42,811 nucleotides of DNA from RGIG8745 sp045576655 (GTDB taxonomy: Bacteria; Bacteroidota; Bacteroidia; Bacteroidales; Bacteroidaceae), in the NCBI GenBank assembly GCA_045576655.1, contig JAZNGW010000036.1:1-42811 (forward strand). Reading direction: 5' to 3'. A program made the translations under genes and the position numbers. Of the stretch, positions 16,609 to 23,316 are shown piece after piece. Each line of letters opens with the position of its first letter. Within the stretch, counting starts at the first letter, position 1. The notes under the pieces were generated by a model. The model made no database searches. It saw nothing but the letters and a program-made list of their open reading frames with translations, and was not told where the DNA came from.

Positions 16609-17913
16609 ATGTCAGACAACAACGATATGGCGATTTTCAACTTCCAAACCGGAACGCCAAGCATAATAAAAGTAATCGGAGTAGGCGGCGGAGGCGGCAA
16701 TGCAGTCAACCACATGTATAACGAAGGCATCCACGACGTCACTTTCGTAGTGTGCAACACAGACAACAAGGCCCTTCTTGACTCGCCCGTACCAAACAAA
16801 ATCCAGCTCGGCAAAGAGGGACTCGGAGCGGGCAACCGTCCTGAGAAAGCCCGAATTGCAACAGAGGAATCAATCGAGGAAATCAAGAACATGTTCTCCG
16901 ACGGCACAAAGATGGCATTCATCACTGCCGGCATGGGCGGCGGAACCGGCACCGGTGCCGCACCTATCATTGCTAAAGTAGCCAAGGACATGGGCATCCT
17001 CACCGTGGGAATCGTAACCATCCCGTTCCGCTGGGAAGGCAACAAAAAGATTGACCAGGCTCTCGACGGCGTAGAGGAAATCAGCCGCAACGTCGATGCA
17101 CTCCTCGTAATCAACAACGAGCGTCTGCGCGAACTCTACCAGGAACTCACCGTAACAAATGCATTCGCAAAGGCCGACGACACCCTCTGCAATGCCGCAC
17201 GAAGCATAGCCGAAATCATCACTGAGCACGGCATCATCAACCTCGACTTCAACGACGTGAAGACTGTCCTCAAGGACGGAGGCGTAGCAATCATGAGTTC
17301 GGGCTTCGGCGAAGGTGAAGGCCGAGTGACAAAGGCCATCAACGATGCGCTCAACTCGCCGCTGCTCAACAACAACGACATCTACCACTCAAAGAAAATA
17401 CTCCTCCGCATATCATTCTGCGGCGACACAGCCGAGGGCAGCTCTACGCTCATGATGGACGAAATGAACGAAGTGCACGAGTTCATGGAGAAAATCAAGG
17501 TTGAGGACGTGGAGACGAAATGGGGACTCTCGGTAGATCCTTCGCTCGGCAACAAGGTGAAGGTGACTATCCTCGCCACGGGATTTGGCGTGCAGGACAT
17601 CCACTCCGACGAGATGGACAACCGTCTGCTCCAGCGCGACATCGCCCAGCAGCAGAAGCAGGCAGAGGAAGACGAGCGCAAGATGCGCAACGACACTCGC
17701 CGCGAAAACATCTACGGCCCTTCAGGCAACGTCAGCAAGATTCGCCGTCCGCGCTACAACTACATCTTCAAGGATGAAGACCTCGACAACGAAGACATCA
17801 TCAGCATGGTGGAGGCTTCGCCTACTTACAAGCGCACGAAGGAAACTCTCAAGCAGTTCTCCGACCGTTCGGAAGAACACACATCGTCCTCACAGGCAGT
17901 CATCACATTCTAA
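16609..17913 (+). CDS. ftsZ: FtsZ, tubulin-like division GTPase
   Basis: FtsZ forms the cytokinetic ring. The 434-aa product has KVIGVGGGGGNAVNHM near the start, the tubulin signature G-G-T-G-T-G (about residues 111-116, GMGGGTGTGAAPIIA), the T7-loop region NLDFNDVKTVL that completes the neighbour's active site, and a charged linker (QQQKQAEEDERKMRND). The tail DEDLDNEDIISMVEASPTYKR may be the FtsA-binding peptide, followed by a further 26 residues ending SSSQAVITF. I prefer ATG at 16609 over an in-frame TTG at 16597. It is the last gene of the cluster and is followed by a terminator. Confidence 0.96.
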   Translation: MSDNNDMAIFNFQTGTPSIIKVIGVGGGGGNAVNHMYNEGIHDVTFVVCNTDNKALLDSPVPNKIQLGKEGLGAGNRPEKARIATEESIEEIKNMFSDGTKMAFITAGMGGGTGTGAAPIIAKVAKDMGILTVGIVTIPFRWEGNKKIDQALDGVEEISRNVDALLVINNERLRELYQELTVTNAFAKADDTLCNAARSIAEIITEHGIINLDFNDVKTVLKDGGVAIMSSGFGEGEGRVTKAINDALNSPLLNNNDIYHSKKILLRISFCGDTAEGSSTLMMDEMNEVHEFMEKIKVEDVETKWGLSVDPSLGNKVKVTILATGFGVQDIHSDEMDNRLLQRDIAQQQKQAEEDERKMRNDTRRENIYGPSGNVSKIRRPRYNYIFKDEDLDNEDIISMVEASPTYKRTKETLKQFSDRSEEHTSSSQAVITF

Positions 17914-17933
17914 AGTGAACACACAATAAACGA

Positions 17934-17975
17934 AAAGCGGGGAAGCCTCACATGAGACTTTCCCGCTTTCTTTTT
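17934..17975. terminator. Bidirectional terminator between ftsZ and katA
   Basis: AAAGCGGGGAAG (17934-17945) pairs with CTTTCCCGCTTT (17958-17969) with one G-T wobble and a 12-nt loop. TTTTT follows at 17971-17975 on the plus strand, and TTTTCGTTT follows on the minus strand, so it can end both the dcw operon and katA. The AAAGCGGG stem recurs in the terminators at 27834 and 40416. Confidence 0.85.
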
Positions 17976-17976
17976 A

Positions 17977-19494
17977 CTACCAGCACTCTGACGAGGTCGC
18001 CTCAAGCCTTTCCTCCTCCGACATGTTCACAAGTTCCACAAGCCGCTCCACATCGAGCGCAAGCGCCTTAGCAAGACGCAGCCCATACTCGCAATCGGCA
18101 AGATAGCAATGCGCCGCATGCCGATACTTAATATTGTCCGTCACAGGCAGCATATCGGCCGCAGTGTTACTGATGAGCAGAGCACGCTTTTCCTCCGTCA
18201 TGAGACGAAACAAGTCGCCTGGCTGACGGAACGGATTGTCCGACCGGTCCTTATACTGGTCATAACGCCCCGCTTCACCGCCTACTGGAGAATACAAATA
18301 ATTCGCCCTGCCATCCGTCTGCCACTCGCCAATGCTGTTAGGGCTGTAGCCCTTAGTCGCACCGGCATTGCCATCTACACGCATCTGCCCGTCCCTGTGG
18401 AAGCTATGCACCTCGCAGCGCGCCCTGTTCACCGGAATCTGATCGTGGTTCACCCCAAGCCGATATCGCTGAGCATCACCATACGAGAACAAACGCCCCT
18501 GCAAAAGTTTGTCGGGCGAGAGACCTATGCCAGGCACTATATGCGCAGGCGAGAAAGCAGCCTGCTCCACATCCGCAAAGTAATTCTCCGGATTGCGGTT
18601 CAGTTCAAGCACGCCCACCTCAATGAGCGGATAATCCTTGTGGCTCCACACCTTGGTAATGTCAAACGGATTTTCCGGATGCTCAGCAGCCTGCTCCTCA
18701 GTCATAATCTGGAAATAGAGAGTCCAGCGAGGATAGTCGCCCTGAGCAATAGACTCAAACAAGTCGCGCTGATTGCTCTCCCTGTCACGCGCAACAACAG
18801 CAGCCGCCTCCTCATTAGTCAGATTCTTGATGCCCTGCTGAGTGCGCAAGTGAAACTTCACCCACACCCGTCTGCCCTCCGCATTTATCAAACTATAAGT
18901 ATGCGAACCGAACCCGTGCATATGGCGGTACGACGCCGGTATGCCACGGTCCGACATCACAATCGTCACCTGATGCAACGCCTCAGGCAGCATAGTCCAA
19001 AAGTCCCAGTTGGTCTGCGGCGAACGCAGATTTGTCTGAGGATCACGCTTGACAGCATGGTTGAGGTCGGGAAACTGCAGAGGGTCGCGAATGAAAAACA
19101 CCGGAGTGTTGTTGCCCACAAGATCCCAGTTGCCCTCGTCAGTGTAGAACTTGACGGCAAAGCCACGGATGTCACGTTCCGCATCCGCCGCCCCCCTCTC
19201 GCCAGCCACCGTAGAGAACCGCACAAACACATCGGTTCGCTTGCCCACCGCAGCGAACAGACTCGCACAGGTGTATTCCGTCACATCGTGTGTCACAGTG
19301 AAATGTCCGAAAGCGCCACTACCCTTAGCATGCATTCTGCGCTCGGGAATCACCTCACGGTCGAAGTGCGCCATCTTCTCCATCATCCACAAATCTTCGA
19401 GCAACATCGGGCCACGCTCGCCCGCAGTCAGAGAGTTACGGTTATCCTTCACCGGAGCCCCCACCTCGTTAGTCAAGAACTTCTTGCTTTTCAT
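17977..19494 (-). CDS. katA: Monofunctional haem catalase
   Basis: Catalase dismutes hydrogen peroxide in the cytoplasm and protects anaerobes on exposure to oxygen. The 505-aa product has the length of small-subunit (clade 3) catalases. Visible features are the catalytic H55 in PERRMHAKGSGAFGHF, the active-site Asn in GNNTPVFFIRDPLQFPDL, and the haem-ligand Tyr in RLFSYGDAQRYRLG. I chose ATG at 19494; the three codons before it would start with TTG. A box TAAATTTG sits only seven bases upstream (19501-19508), which is too close for a normal leader, so the real promoter is uncertain; Bacteroides catalases are OxyR-controlled. It is convergent with ftsZ and shares the terminator. Confidence 0.95.
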   Translation of the reverse strand: MKSKKFLTNEVGAPVKDNRNSLTAGERGPMLLEDLWMMEKMAHFDREVIPERRMHAKGSGAFGHFTVTHDVTEYTCASLFAAVGKRTDVFVRFSTVAGERGAADAERDIRGFAVKFYTDEGNWDLVGNNTPVFFIRDPLQFPDLNHAVKRDPQTNLRSPQTNWDFWTMLPEALHQVTIVMSDRGIPASYRHMHGFGSHTYSLINAEGRRVWVKFHLRTQQGIKNLTNEEAAAVVARDRESNQRDLFESIAQGDYPRWTLYFQIMTEEQAAEHPENPFDITKVWSHKDYPLIEVGVLELNRNPENYFADVEQAAFSPAHIVPGIGLSPDKLLQGRLFSYGDAQRYRLGVNHDQIPVNRARCEVHSFHRDGQMRVDGNAGATKGYSPNSIGEWQTDGRANYLYSPVGGEAGRYDQYKDRSDNPFRQPGDLFRLMTEEKRALLISNTAADMLPVTDNIKYRHAAHCYLADCEYGLRLAKALALDVERLVELVNMSEEERLEATSSECW

Positions 19495-19696
19495 AATAAT
19501 CAAATTTAGGTTTGCTTAATCAAACAAACTCACAGCCCAAAAAGTTCTTGCTCATCACCCCAAATTAATCAGCACCTAATTGAATGCCAATCACCTCAGC
19601 ACTCAAAACTGTTCCTTATCCGCGTACAAAACTCCACCCTCTACGCTCAAAACTAATTACCACTGCGCCAGAAACTTACAGTCTCCTCGCTAAAAA

Positions 19697-19784
19697 CTAT
19701 AAATAAAACTTATATTTGTAAGAATAAAACTAATATTTATATAAATAAAACCATTATTTGTACAAATATTACTTTTATTTATAC
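19697..19784 (+). repeat. 88-bp AT-rich palindromic element, copy A
   Basis: Two 24-bp arms, 19697-19720 and 19761-19784, are inverted repeats of each other (consensus TATAAATAAAAGTAATATTTGTA; the left arm has two mismatches). They enclose a 40-bp core at 19721-19760. Copy B lies at 34329-34416. The flanks CCTCGCTRAAAACT (left) and TTTTCKCCGCAGTG (right) are in the same orientation in both copies. The core is reversed: the reverse complement of core A differs from core B at one base only. Confidence 0.75.
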
Positions 19785-19923
19785 TTTTCGCCGCAGTGTC
19801 AATAAATTTCGACCGAGGAATCGGCAAATTTCCACCGAGGAAACCAAAGATTTCGACCACGCAAACAACCTGTTAACCCCCAAATGGCTGCCATCTGGCA
19901 CGAGCAGTTCATAGTCACCCCTC

Positions 19924-19940
19924 ACACATTATTATATATA
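19924..19940 (+). repeat. Dispersed 17-nt word ACACATTATTATATATA, copy 2
   Basis: This is an exact match to 3273-3289 and, reversed, to 34222-34238. As at 34222, it lies within 150 bp of an 88-bp palindrome, on the same side of the core if the core orientation is used as reference. Confidence 0.6.
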
Positions 19941-20020
19941 GAGCAGAAAGATTCGTCCCTACACTACACAACAAAAAAGAACGCCAACTGCATCATCTCT
20001 TGCAATTAGCGTTCTTTTTG

Positions 20021-20094
20021 TGGACCAGCCTGGGCTTGAACCAGGGACCTCCAGATTATGAGTCTGTTGCTCTAACCAACTGAGCTACAAGTCC
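20021..20094 (-). tRNA. tRNA-Met (CAT anticodon)
   Basis: The reverse strand from 20094 to 20021 folds as a cloverleaf: D arm GCTCAGTTGGTTAGAGC, anticodon loop CTCATAA (anticodon CAT), T arm CCTGGTTCAAGCCCAGG, discriminator A. The acceptor pairs GGACTTG with CTGGTCC with one T-T mismatch. CCA is not encoded. The anticodon also fits the lysidine-modified tRNA-Ile2 type; elongator Met seems more likely, but initiator features are absent. It is cotranscribed with the tRNA-Gln upstream. Confidence 0.85.
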
Positions 20095-20119
20095 GAACAA
20101 TATGTTTTAGTATTGTTTT

Positions 20120-20194
20120 TGGTTGTTCTACCAAGATTCGAACTTGGACTGAGGGAACCAAAAACCCTAGTGCTGCCATTACACCATAGAACAA
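20120..20194 (-). tRNA. tRNA-Gln (TTG anticodon)
   Basis: The reverse strand from 20194 folds as a tRNA with acceptor TTGTTCT/AGAACAA, anticodon stem AGGG/CCCT, loop TTTTGGT (anticodon TTG, with a 31-39 T-T mismatch), and T arm CCAAGTTCGAATCTTGG. The 3' CCA is encoded (20120-20122). It is the first gene of a two-tRNA unit; tRNA-Met follows after 25 nt. Confidence 0.88.
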
Positions 20195-20237
20195 TCCTAA
20201 GCACTATTGGCAAAAATGGTTTGCCTCAAATGCGGTG

Positions 20238-20269
20238 CAAAGGTAACGGTTTTCTTTTTATTGCGCAAA
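20238..20269 (-). promoter_or_regulatory. Promoter of the tRNA-Gln/tRNA-Met unit
   Basis: On the minus strand TTTG (20266-20269) and TACCTTTG (20238-20245) are separated by 20 nt. This matches the Bacteroidetes primary sigma-factor consensus exactly. Predicted transcription start is near 20231, about 37 nt before tRNA-Gln. Confidence 0.75.
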
Positions 20270-20504
20270 TGTTTTTTTGCTTTTTTTCTTTTGCCTCAGC
20301 TTATCGGAATATTTAGGCTGAAGTTCTTCGCTGTCAAAGACATTAATTGATACGCTCCTTGACATCAGCGCAAAATACAAGAAACATGCTTAACATAAAA
20401 ATCTCCGAAATATCCAGTTTTGCCAACCAAAGCGTACAAAAACGCTCGTTTTTGCTCACTCAAAACTTGAATGTGCAATTTTATTGTATTTTATCATGAT
20501 AAAT

Positions 20505-20537
20505 TTTGCACGTTTATCAATATTTTTCCTAACTTTG
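20505..20537 (+). promoter_or_regulatory. Promoter of acpP-fabF-rnc
   Basis: TTTG (20505-20508), 21 nt, then TAACTTTG (20530-20537), an exact Bacteroidetes-type promoter. Predicted start is near 20544, giving a leader of about 45 nt. From 20270 to 20504 I see no gene; a short palindrome AAAAACGCTCGTTTTT sits around 20440. Confidence 0.75.
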
Positions 20538-20588
20538 CGCTCAGAACATTTTATAACAATCTATTTAATAACTTAAAAAATCAAGATT

Positions 20589-20825
20589 ATGTCTGAAATT
20601 GAATCAAGAGTAAAAACTATCATCGTTGATAAACTCGGTGTAGACGAAGCAGATGTTAAGCCAGAAGCAAGCTTCACAAACGACCTCGGTGCTGACTCTC
20701 TCGACACAGTAGAACTTATCATGGAATTCGAGAAGGCTTTCGGTATCAGCATTCCAGATGATCAGGCTGAGAAGATTTCAACTGTAGGTGACGCTATCGC
20801 TTACATCGAAGCTAACGGAAAATAA
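20589..20825 (+). CDS. acpP: Acyl carrier protein
   Basis: AcpP carries growing fatty acyl chains on a 4'-phosphopantetheine arm. The 78-aa acidic product contains the modification site S37 in GADSLDTVELIMEFEKAFG. Length is typical. It is first in an operon with fabF (117 nt downstream) and rnc. The intergenic hairpin at 20873-20917 could lower fabF expression relative to acpP, which needs to be far more abundant. Codons are those of a highly expressed gene (AAC, GAC, CTC). Confidence 0.98.
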   Translation: MSEIESRVKTIIVDKLGVDEADVKPEASFTNDLGADSLDTVELIMEFEKAFGISIPDDQAEKISTVGDAIAYIEANGK

Positions 20826-20872
20826 TTTTTGCCTACGCAAATTTATAGTTTAACGTTTGACGTTAATAGTTT

Positions 20873-20917
20873 TATCGTTTACCGTTCCTAACGTCTGTCG
20901 TTCAACGGTAAACGATA
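20873..20917 (+). terminator. Intercistronic hairpin between acpP and fabF, possible partial terminator
   Basis: TATCGTTTACCGTT (20873-20886) and its exact complement AACGGTAAACGATA (20904-20917) form a perfect 14-bp stem with a 17-nt loop, followed by TTTTTAT. Such a structure could act as an attenuator or stabilise the acpP mRNA 3' end. It lies inside degenerate GTTTAACG-type low-complexity DNA, so some of it may be incidental. Confidence 0.5.
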
Positions 20918-20942
20918 TTTTTATATTATAAGACATACTTCT

Positions 20943-22205
20943 ATGGAATTAAAAAGAGTAGTAGTAACAGGTATCGGCGCACTCACTCCGCTCGGATTGA
21001 CAGCTGAGGAGTCTTGGGAAAACCTCAAGAAAGGCGTAAGCGGCGCAGGTCCTATTACTCATTTCGACGCTTCACAGTTCAAGACTCAGTTTGCCTGTGA
21101 AGTAAAGGGTTTCAATGCAAACGACTTTATCGACCGCAAGGAAGCTCGCAAAATGGACCTCTACACCCAGTACGCTATTGCTGCAGCAAAGATGGCCATC
21201 GCTGATTCTGGCATGGACATGGAAACTGTGGACAAAAAAGAAATAGGCGTTGTCCTTGGTGTTGGTATCGGCGGTATCCACACTTTCGAGGAAGAGGCTG
21301 GCAACTACGCCATCAACGGACCACAGCTTGGCCCTAAGTACAATCCATTCTTCATCCCTAAGATGATTGCCGACATCGCTGCCGGACACATCTCGATCGA
21401 GTACGGATTCCACGGACCTAACTATACAACAACTTCTGCTTGTGCTTCTTCTTCAAACGCTATCGCTGATGCGTTCAACCTCATCCGTCTGGGCAAGGCT
21501 AACGCTATTATCACCGGTGGTTCTGAAGCTGCAATCTGGCCTGCTGGCGTAGGCGGATTCAACGCTATGCACGCTCTTTCAACTCGCAACGACGACCCTA
21601 AGGGTGCAAGCCGTCCGTTCAGCGCAAGCCGCGACGGTTTCGTGATGGGTGAAGGTGCCGGCATCCTCGTACTTGAGGAACTTGAGCACGCATTGGCTCG
21701 CGGTGCGAAGATTTATGCAGAAATGGCTGGTGCCGGAATGTCGGCTGACGCTCATCACATCACTGCTTCACATCCTGAAGGACTCGGCGCTAAGCTCGTT
21801 ATGCAGCGCGCTCTTGCTGACGCAGAGATGGATCCAAGCGAAATCGACTACATCAACGTACACGGCACTTCAACACACGTGGGCGACATTTCTGAGGCTA
21901 AGGCCATCAAGGAAGTGTTTGGCGAAAGCGCTTACAAACTTAACATCAGCTCAACTAAGTCAATGACTGGCCACCTCCTCGGTGCTGCCGGCGCTGTTGA
22001 GGCTATGGTAAGCATCCTCGCTGTCAAGAACGACATCGTTCCTCCAACAATCAACCACGCTCCAGAAGACCAGGACGAAGAAATCGACTACAACTTGAAC
22101 TACACATTCAACGAGGCTCAGAAACGCGAAGTGCGCGCTGCACTCAGCAACACATTCGGATTCGGAGGCCACAACGCATGTGTAATTTTCAAGAAGTACA
22201 AGTAA
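20943..22205 (+). CDS. fabF: 3-oxoacyl-[acyl-carrier-protein] synthase II
   Basis: FabF condenses malonyl-ACP with acyl-ACP in fatty acid elongation. The 420-aa thiolase-fold product has the Cys-His-His triad: C167 (TTTSACASSSNAI), H307 (NVHGTSTHVGD) and H344 (STKSMTGHLLGAAGAVEA), with spacing almost identical to E. coli FabF (163/303/340). The start VVVTGIGALTPLG and the end SNTFGFGGHNACVIFKKY are standard. It is cotranscribed with acpP and followed after 93 nt by rnc. Confidence 0.97.
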   Translation: MELKRVVVTGIGALTPLGLTAEESWENLKKGVSGAGPITHFDASQFKTQFACEVKGFNANDFIDRKEARKMDLYTQYAIAAAKMAIADSGMDMETVDKKEIGVVLGVGIGGIHTFEEEAGNYAINGPQLGPKYNPFFIPKMIADIAAGHISIEYGFHGPNYTTTSACASSSNAIADAFNLIRLGKANAIITGGSEAAIWPAGVGGFNAMHALSTRNDDPKGASRPFSASRDGFVMGEGAGILVLEELEHALARGAKIYAEMAGAGMSADAHHITASHPEGLGAKLVMQRALADAEMDPSEIDYINVHGTSTHVGDISEAKAIKEVFGESAYKLNISSTKSMTGHLLGAAGAVEAMVSILAVKNDIVPPTINHAPEDQDEEIDYNLNYTFNEAQKREVRAALSNTFGFGGHNACVIFKKYK

Positions 22206-22298
22206 GTTTTTGAGTTTGCGAGTTACGTAAGTTCGTGGAGCTAAAGCTTTAACCTCTTAACTCCTAAACTTCTTAACTCCTAATAAAAACAACACATA

Positions 22299-23117
22299 GT
22301 GATTCATACTATATCAGATAGAGTAAGGCTCCTTTTCATCAAGAACAAGGAGCCTTACTTGCAACTATACAAGATTATGGGGTTCTACCCCCGCAACCTC
22401 GCTCCATACAACGAGGCGCTGAAGCATAAGTCATACGCCAGAGTTGAGAACGACGAAAACCGATTCCGCAATAACGAAAGGCTGGAATATCTCGGCGATG
22501 CTGTTCTCGGCGCCGTCGTGTCGGACATCCTGTATGAGTATTATCCGAGAAAACAGGAAGGTTTTCTCACCACCATGCGCAGCAAACTTGTGCGTCGCAA
22601 CACGCTCAACAAACTTGCCGTGCAGATGGGCCTGCACAAATTCGTCAAGCATGTCGGCCCCAGAACATCAGCCCACAACAGCTACATGAACGGCAATGCT
22701 TTTGAGGCGTTCATCGGTGCTATCTACCTTGACCGCGGCTACCCTTACTGCATGAAATTCATGCAAGAGCGGGTATTCAAGCATTACATTAATATAGAGA
22801 AGGTTGCCGCTACCGAAGAGAACTTCAAGAGTCGCCTAATAGAATGGTGCCAAAAGCACCAGACAGAGTTTGCATTCACCACAGAAGACCTGCCTGAAGA
22901 AAGCAACAATACACCTAAGTTCCATACCATTGTGACAATCGAAGACATAAATTGCGGCGAAGGCACCGGCTACAGCAAGAAGGAGAGCCAGCAACGTGCT
23001 GCCAAAGCCACCATCAACAAGATTCACAATGACAAAGCATTTAAAACGAGCGTCTTAGAGAGAAAAGACAAAAGACTTAACCCCGAACCAGCCATCGAAG
23101 AATCCCCCAAGGAGTAG
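22299..23117 (+). CDS. rnc: Ribonuclease III
   Basis: RNase III cleaves double-stranded RNA in rRNA and mRNA processing. The 272-aa product has the catalytic signature ERLEYLGDAVLGAVVSDILY (about residues 61-80), a second acidic site in GNAFEAFIGAIYLDRGY, and a C-terminal double-stranded-RNA-binding domain ending YSKKESQQRAAKATINKI. I accept the GTG start at 22299, because VRLLFIKNKEPYLQLYKIMGFYP resembles the N-terminus of Bacteroides RNase III; the first ATG (22377) would cut it away. A perfect hairpin lies in these first codons (22322-22359). The tail after residue 250 is charged and variable. Confidence 0.95.
   Translation: MIHTISDRVRLLFIKNKEPYLQLYKIMGFYPRNLAPYNEALKHKSYARVENDENRFRNNERLEYLGDAVLGAVVSDILYEYYPRKQEGFLTTMRSKLVRRNTLNKLAVQMGLHKFVKHVGPRTSAHNSYMNGNAFEAFIGAIYLDRGYPYCMKFMQERVFKHYINIEKVAATEENFKSRLIEWCQKHQTEFAFTTEDLPEESNNTPKFHTIVTIEDINCGEGTGYSKKESQQRAAKATINKIHNDKAFKTSVLERKDKRLNPEPAIEESPKE
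22322..22359 (+). promoter_or_regulatory. Perfect 13-bp hairpin in the 5' end of the rnc message
   Basis: AGTAAGGCTCCTT (22322-22334) and AAGGAGCCTTACT (22347-22359) are exact complements with a 12-nt loop. The hairpin starts 23 nt after the GTG start. In E. coli the rnc message is autoregulated by RNase III cleavage of a 5' stem-loop; here a comparable target lies in the coding start. Confidence 0.55.
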
Positions 23118-23148
23118 GGCGGCATAACCCAAGTTTTCCCTATCTGTG

Positions 23149-23264
23149 TTTTTTGCACACTTATAGTCTCTTTGTTTCATTTTCTATGCTCAAAAAGGCC
23201 TGCATTGTTTCATTTTCGCTGTTTTTTGCACAAAATACAACTGTTTTGTTTCATTTTTATTGCA
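23149..23264 (+). repeat. Two direct copies of a 43-nt T-rich block upstream of the acyl-CoA synthetase gene
   Basis: GTTTTTTGCACA, 11-12 nt, TTTGTTTCATTTT occurs at about 23149-23192 and again at 23221-23259; an extra GTTTCATTTTCG lies between them at about 23207. The second copy runs into the -33 element of the fadD-like promoter, so the repeats are placed to bind a regulator. Confidence 0.5.
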
Positions 23265-23290
23265 CGTTATGAGTTTAATTTATACCTTTG
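23259..23290 (+). promoter_or_regulatory. Promoter of the acyl-CoA synthetase gene
   Basis: ATTG (23259-23262, one mismatch to TTTG), 20 nt, then TACCTTTG (23283-23290). Predicted start is near 23297, about 20 nt before the ATG. Confidence 0.65.
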
Positions 23291-23316
23291 CGCAAAATTA
23301 AACAAATTGAGCAATT

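Larger units (their letters stand above)
19504..20020. other. Non-coding region upstream of katA dominated by a periodic repeat element
   Basis: No ORF is credible here. From 19604 to about 19870 the sequence has a 21-23-bp rhythm: AAAACT-type boxes at 19604, 19627, 19648, 19670 and 19692, then the AT-rich palindrome 19697-19784, then TTTCG-type boxes at 19785, 19806, 19828 and 19850. The word ACACATTATTATATATA lies at 19924-19940. A katA promoter with a normal leader was not found. Confidence 0.6.

Noticed and set aside
19501..19508. TAAATTTG as the katA -7 box
   Set aside because: It would place transcription start at or inside the start codon, and TTTG is 12 or 16 nt away instead of 19-21.
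18109..19509. Long plus-strand ORF (466 codons) opposite katA
   Set aside because: It is a shadow frame of the clearly identified catalase gene; its product is arginine/histidine-rich without domains.
20021..20094. Initiator tRNA-fMet
   Set aside because: The anticodon stem lacks the three G-C pairs of initiators; it is an elongator Met or Ile2(CAT) tRNA.
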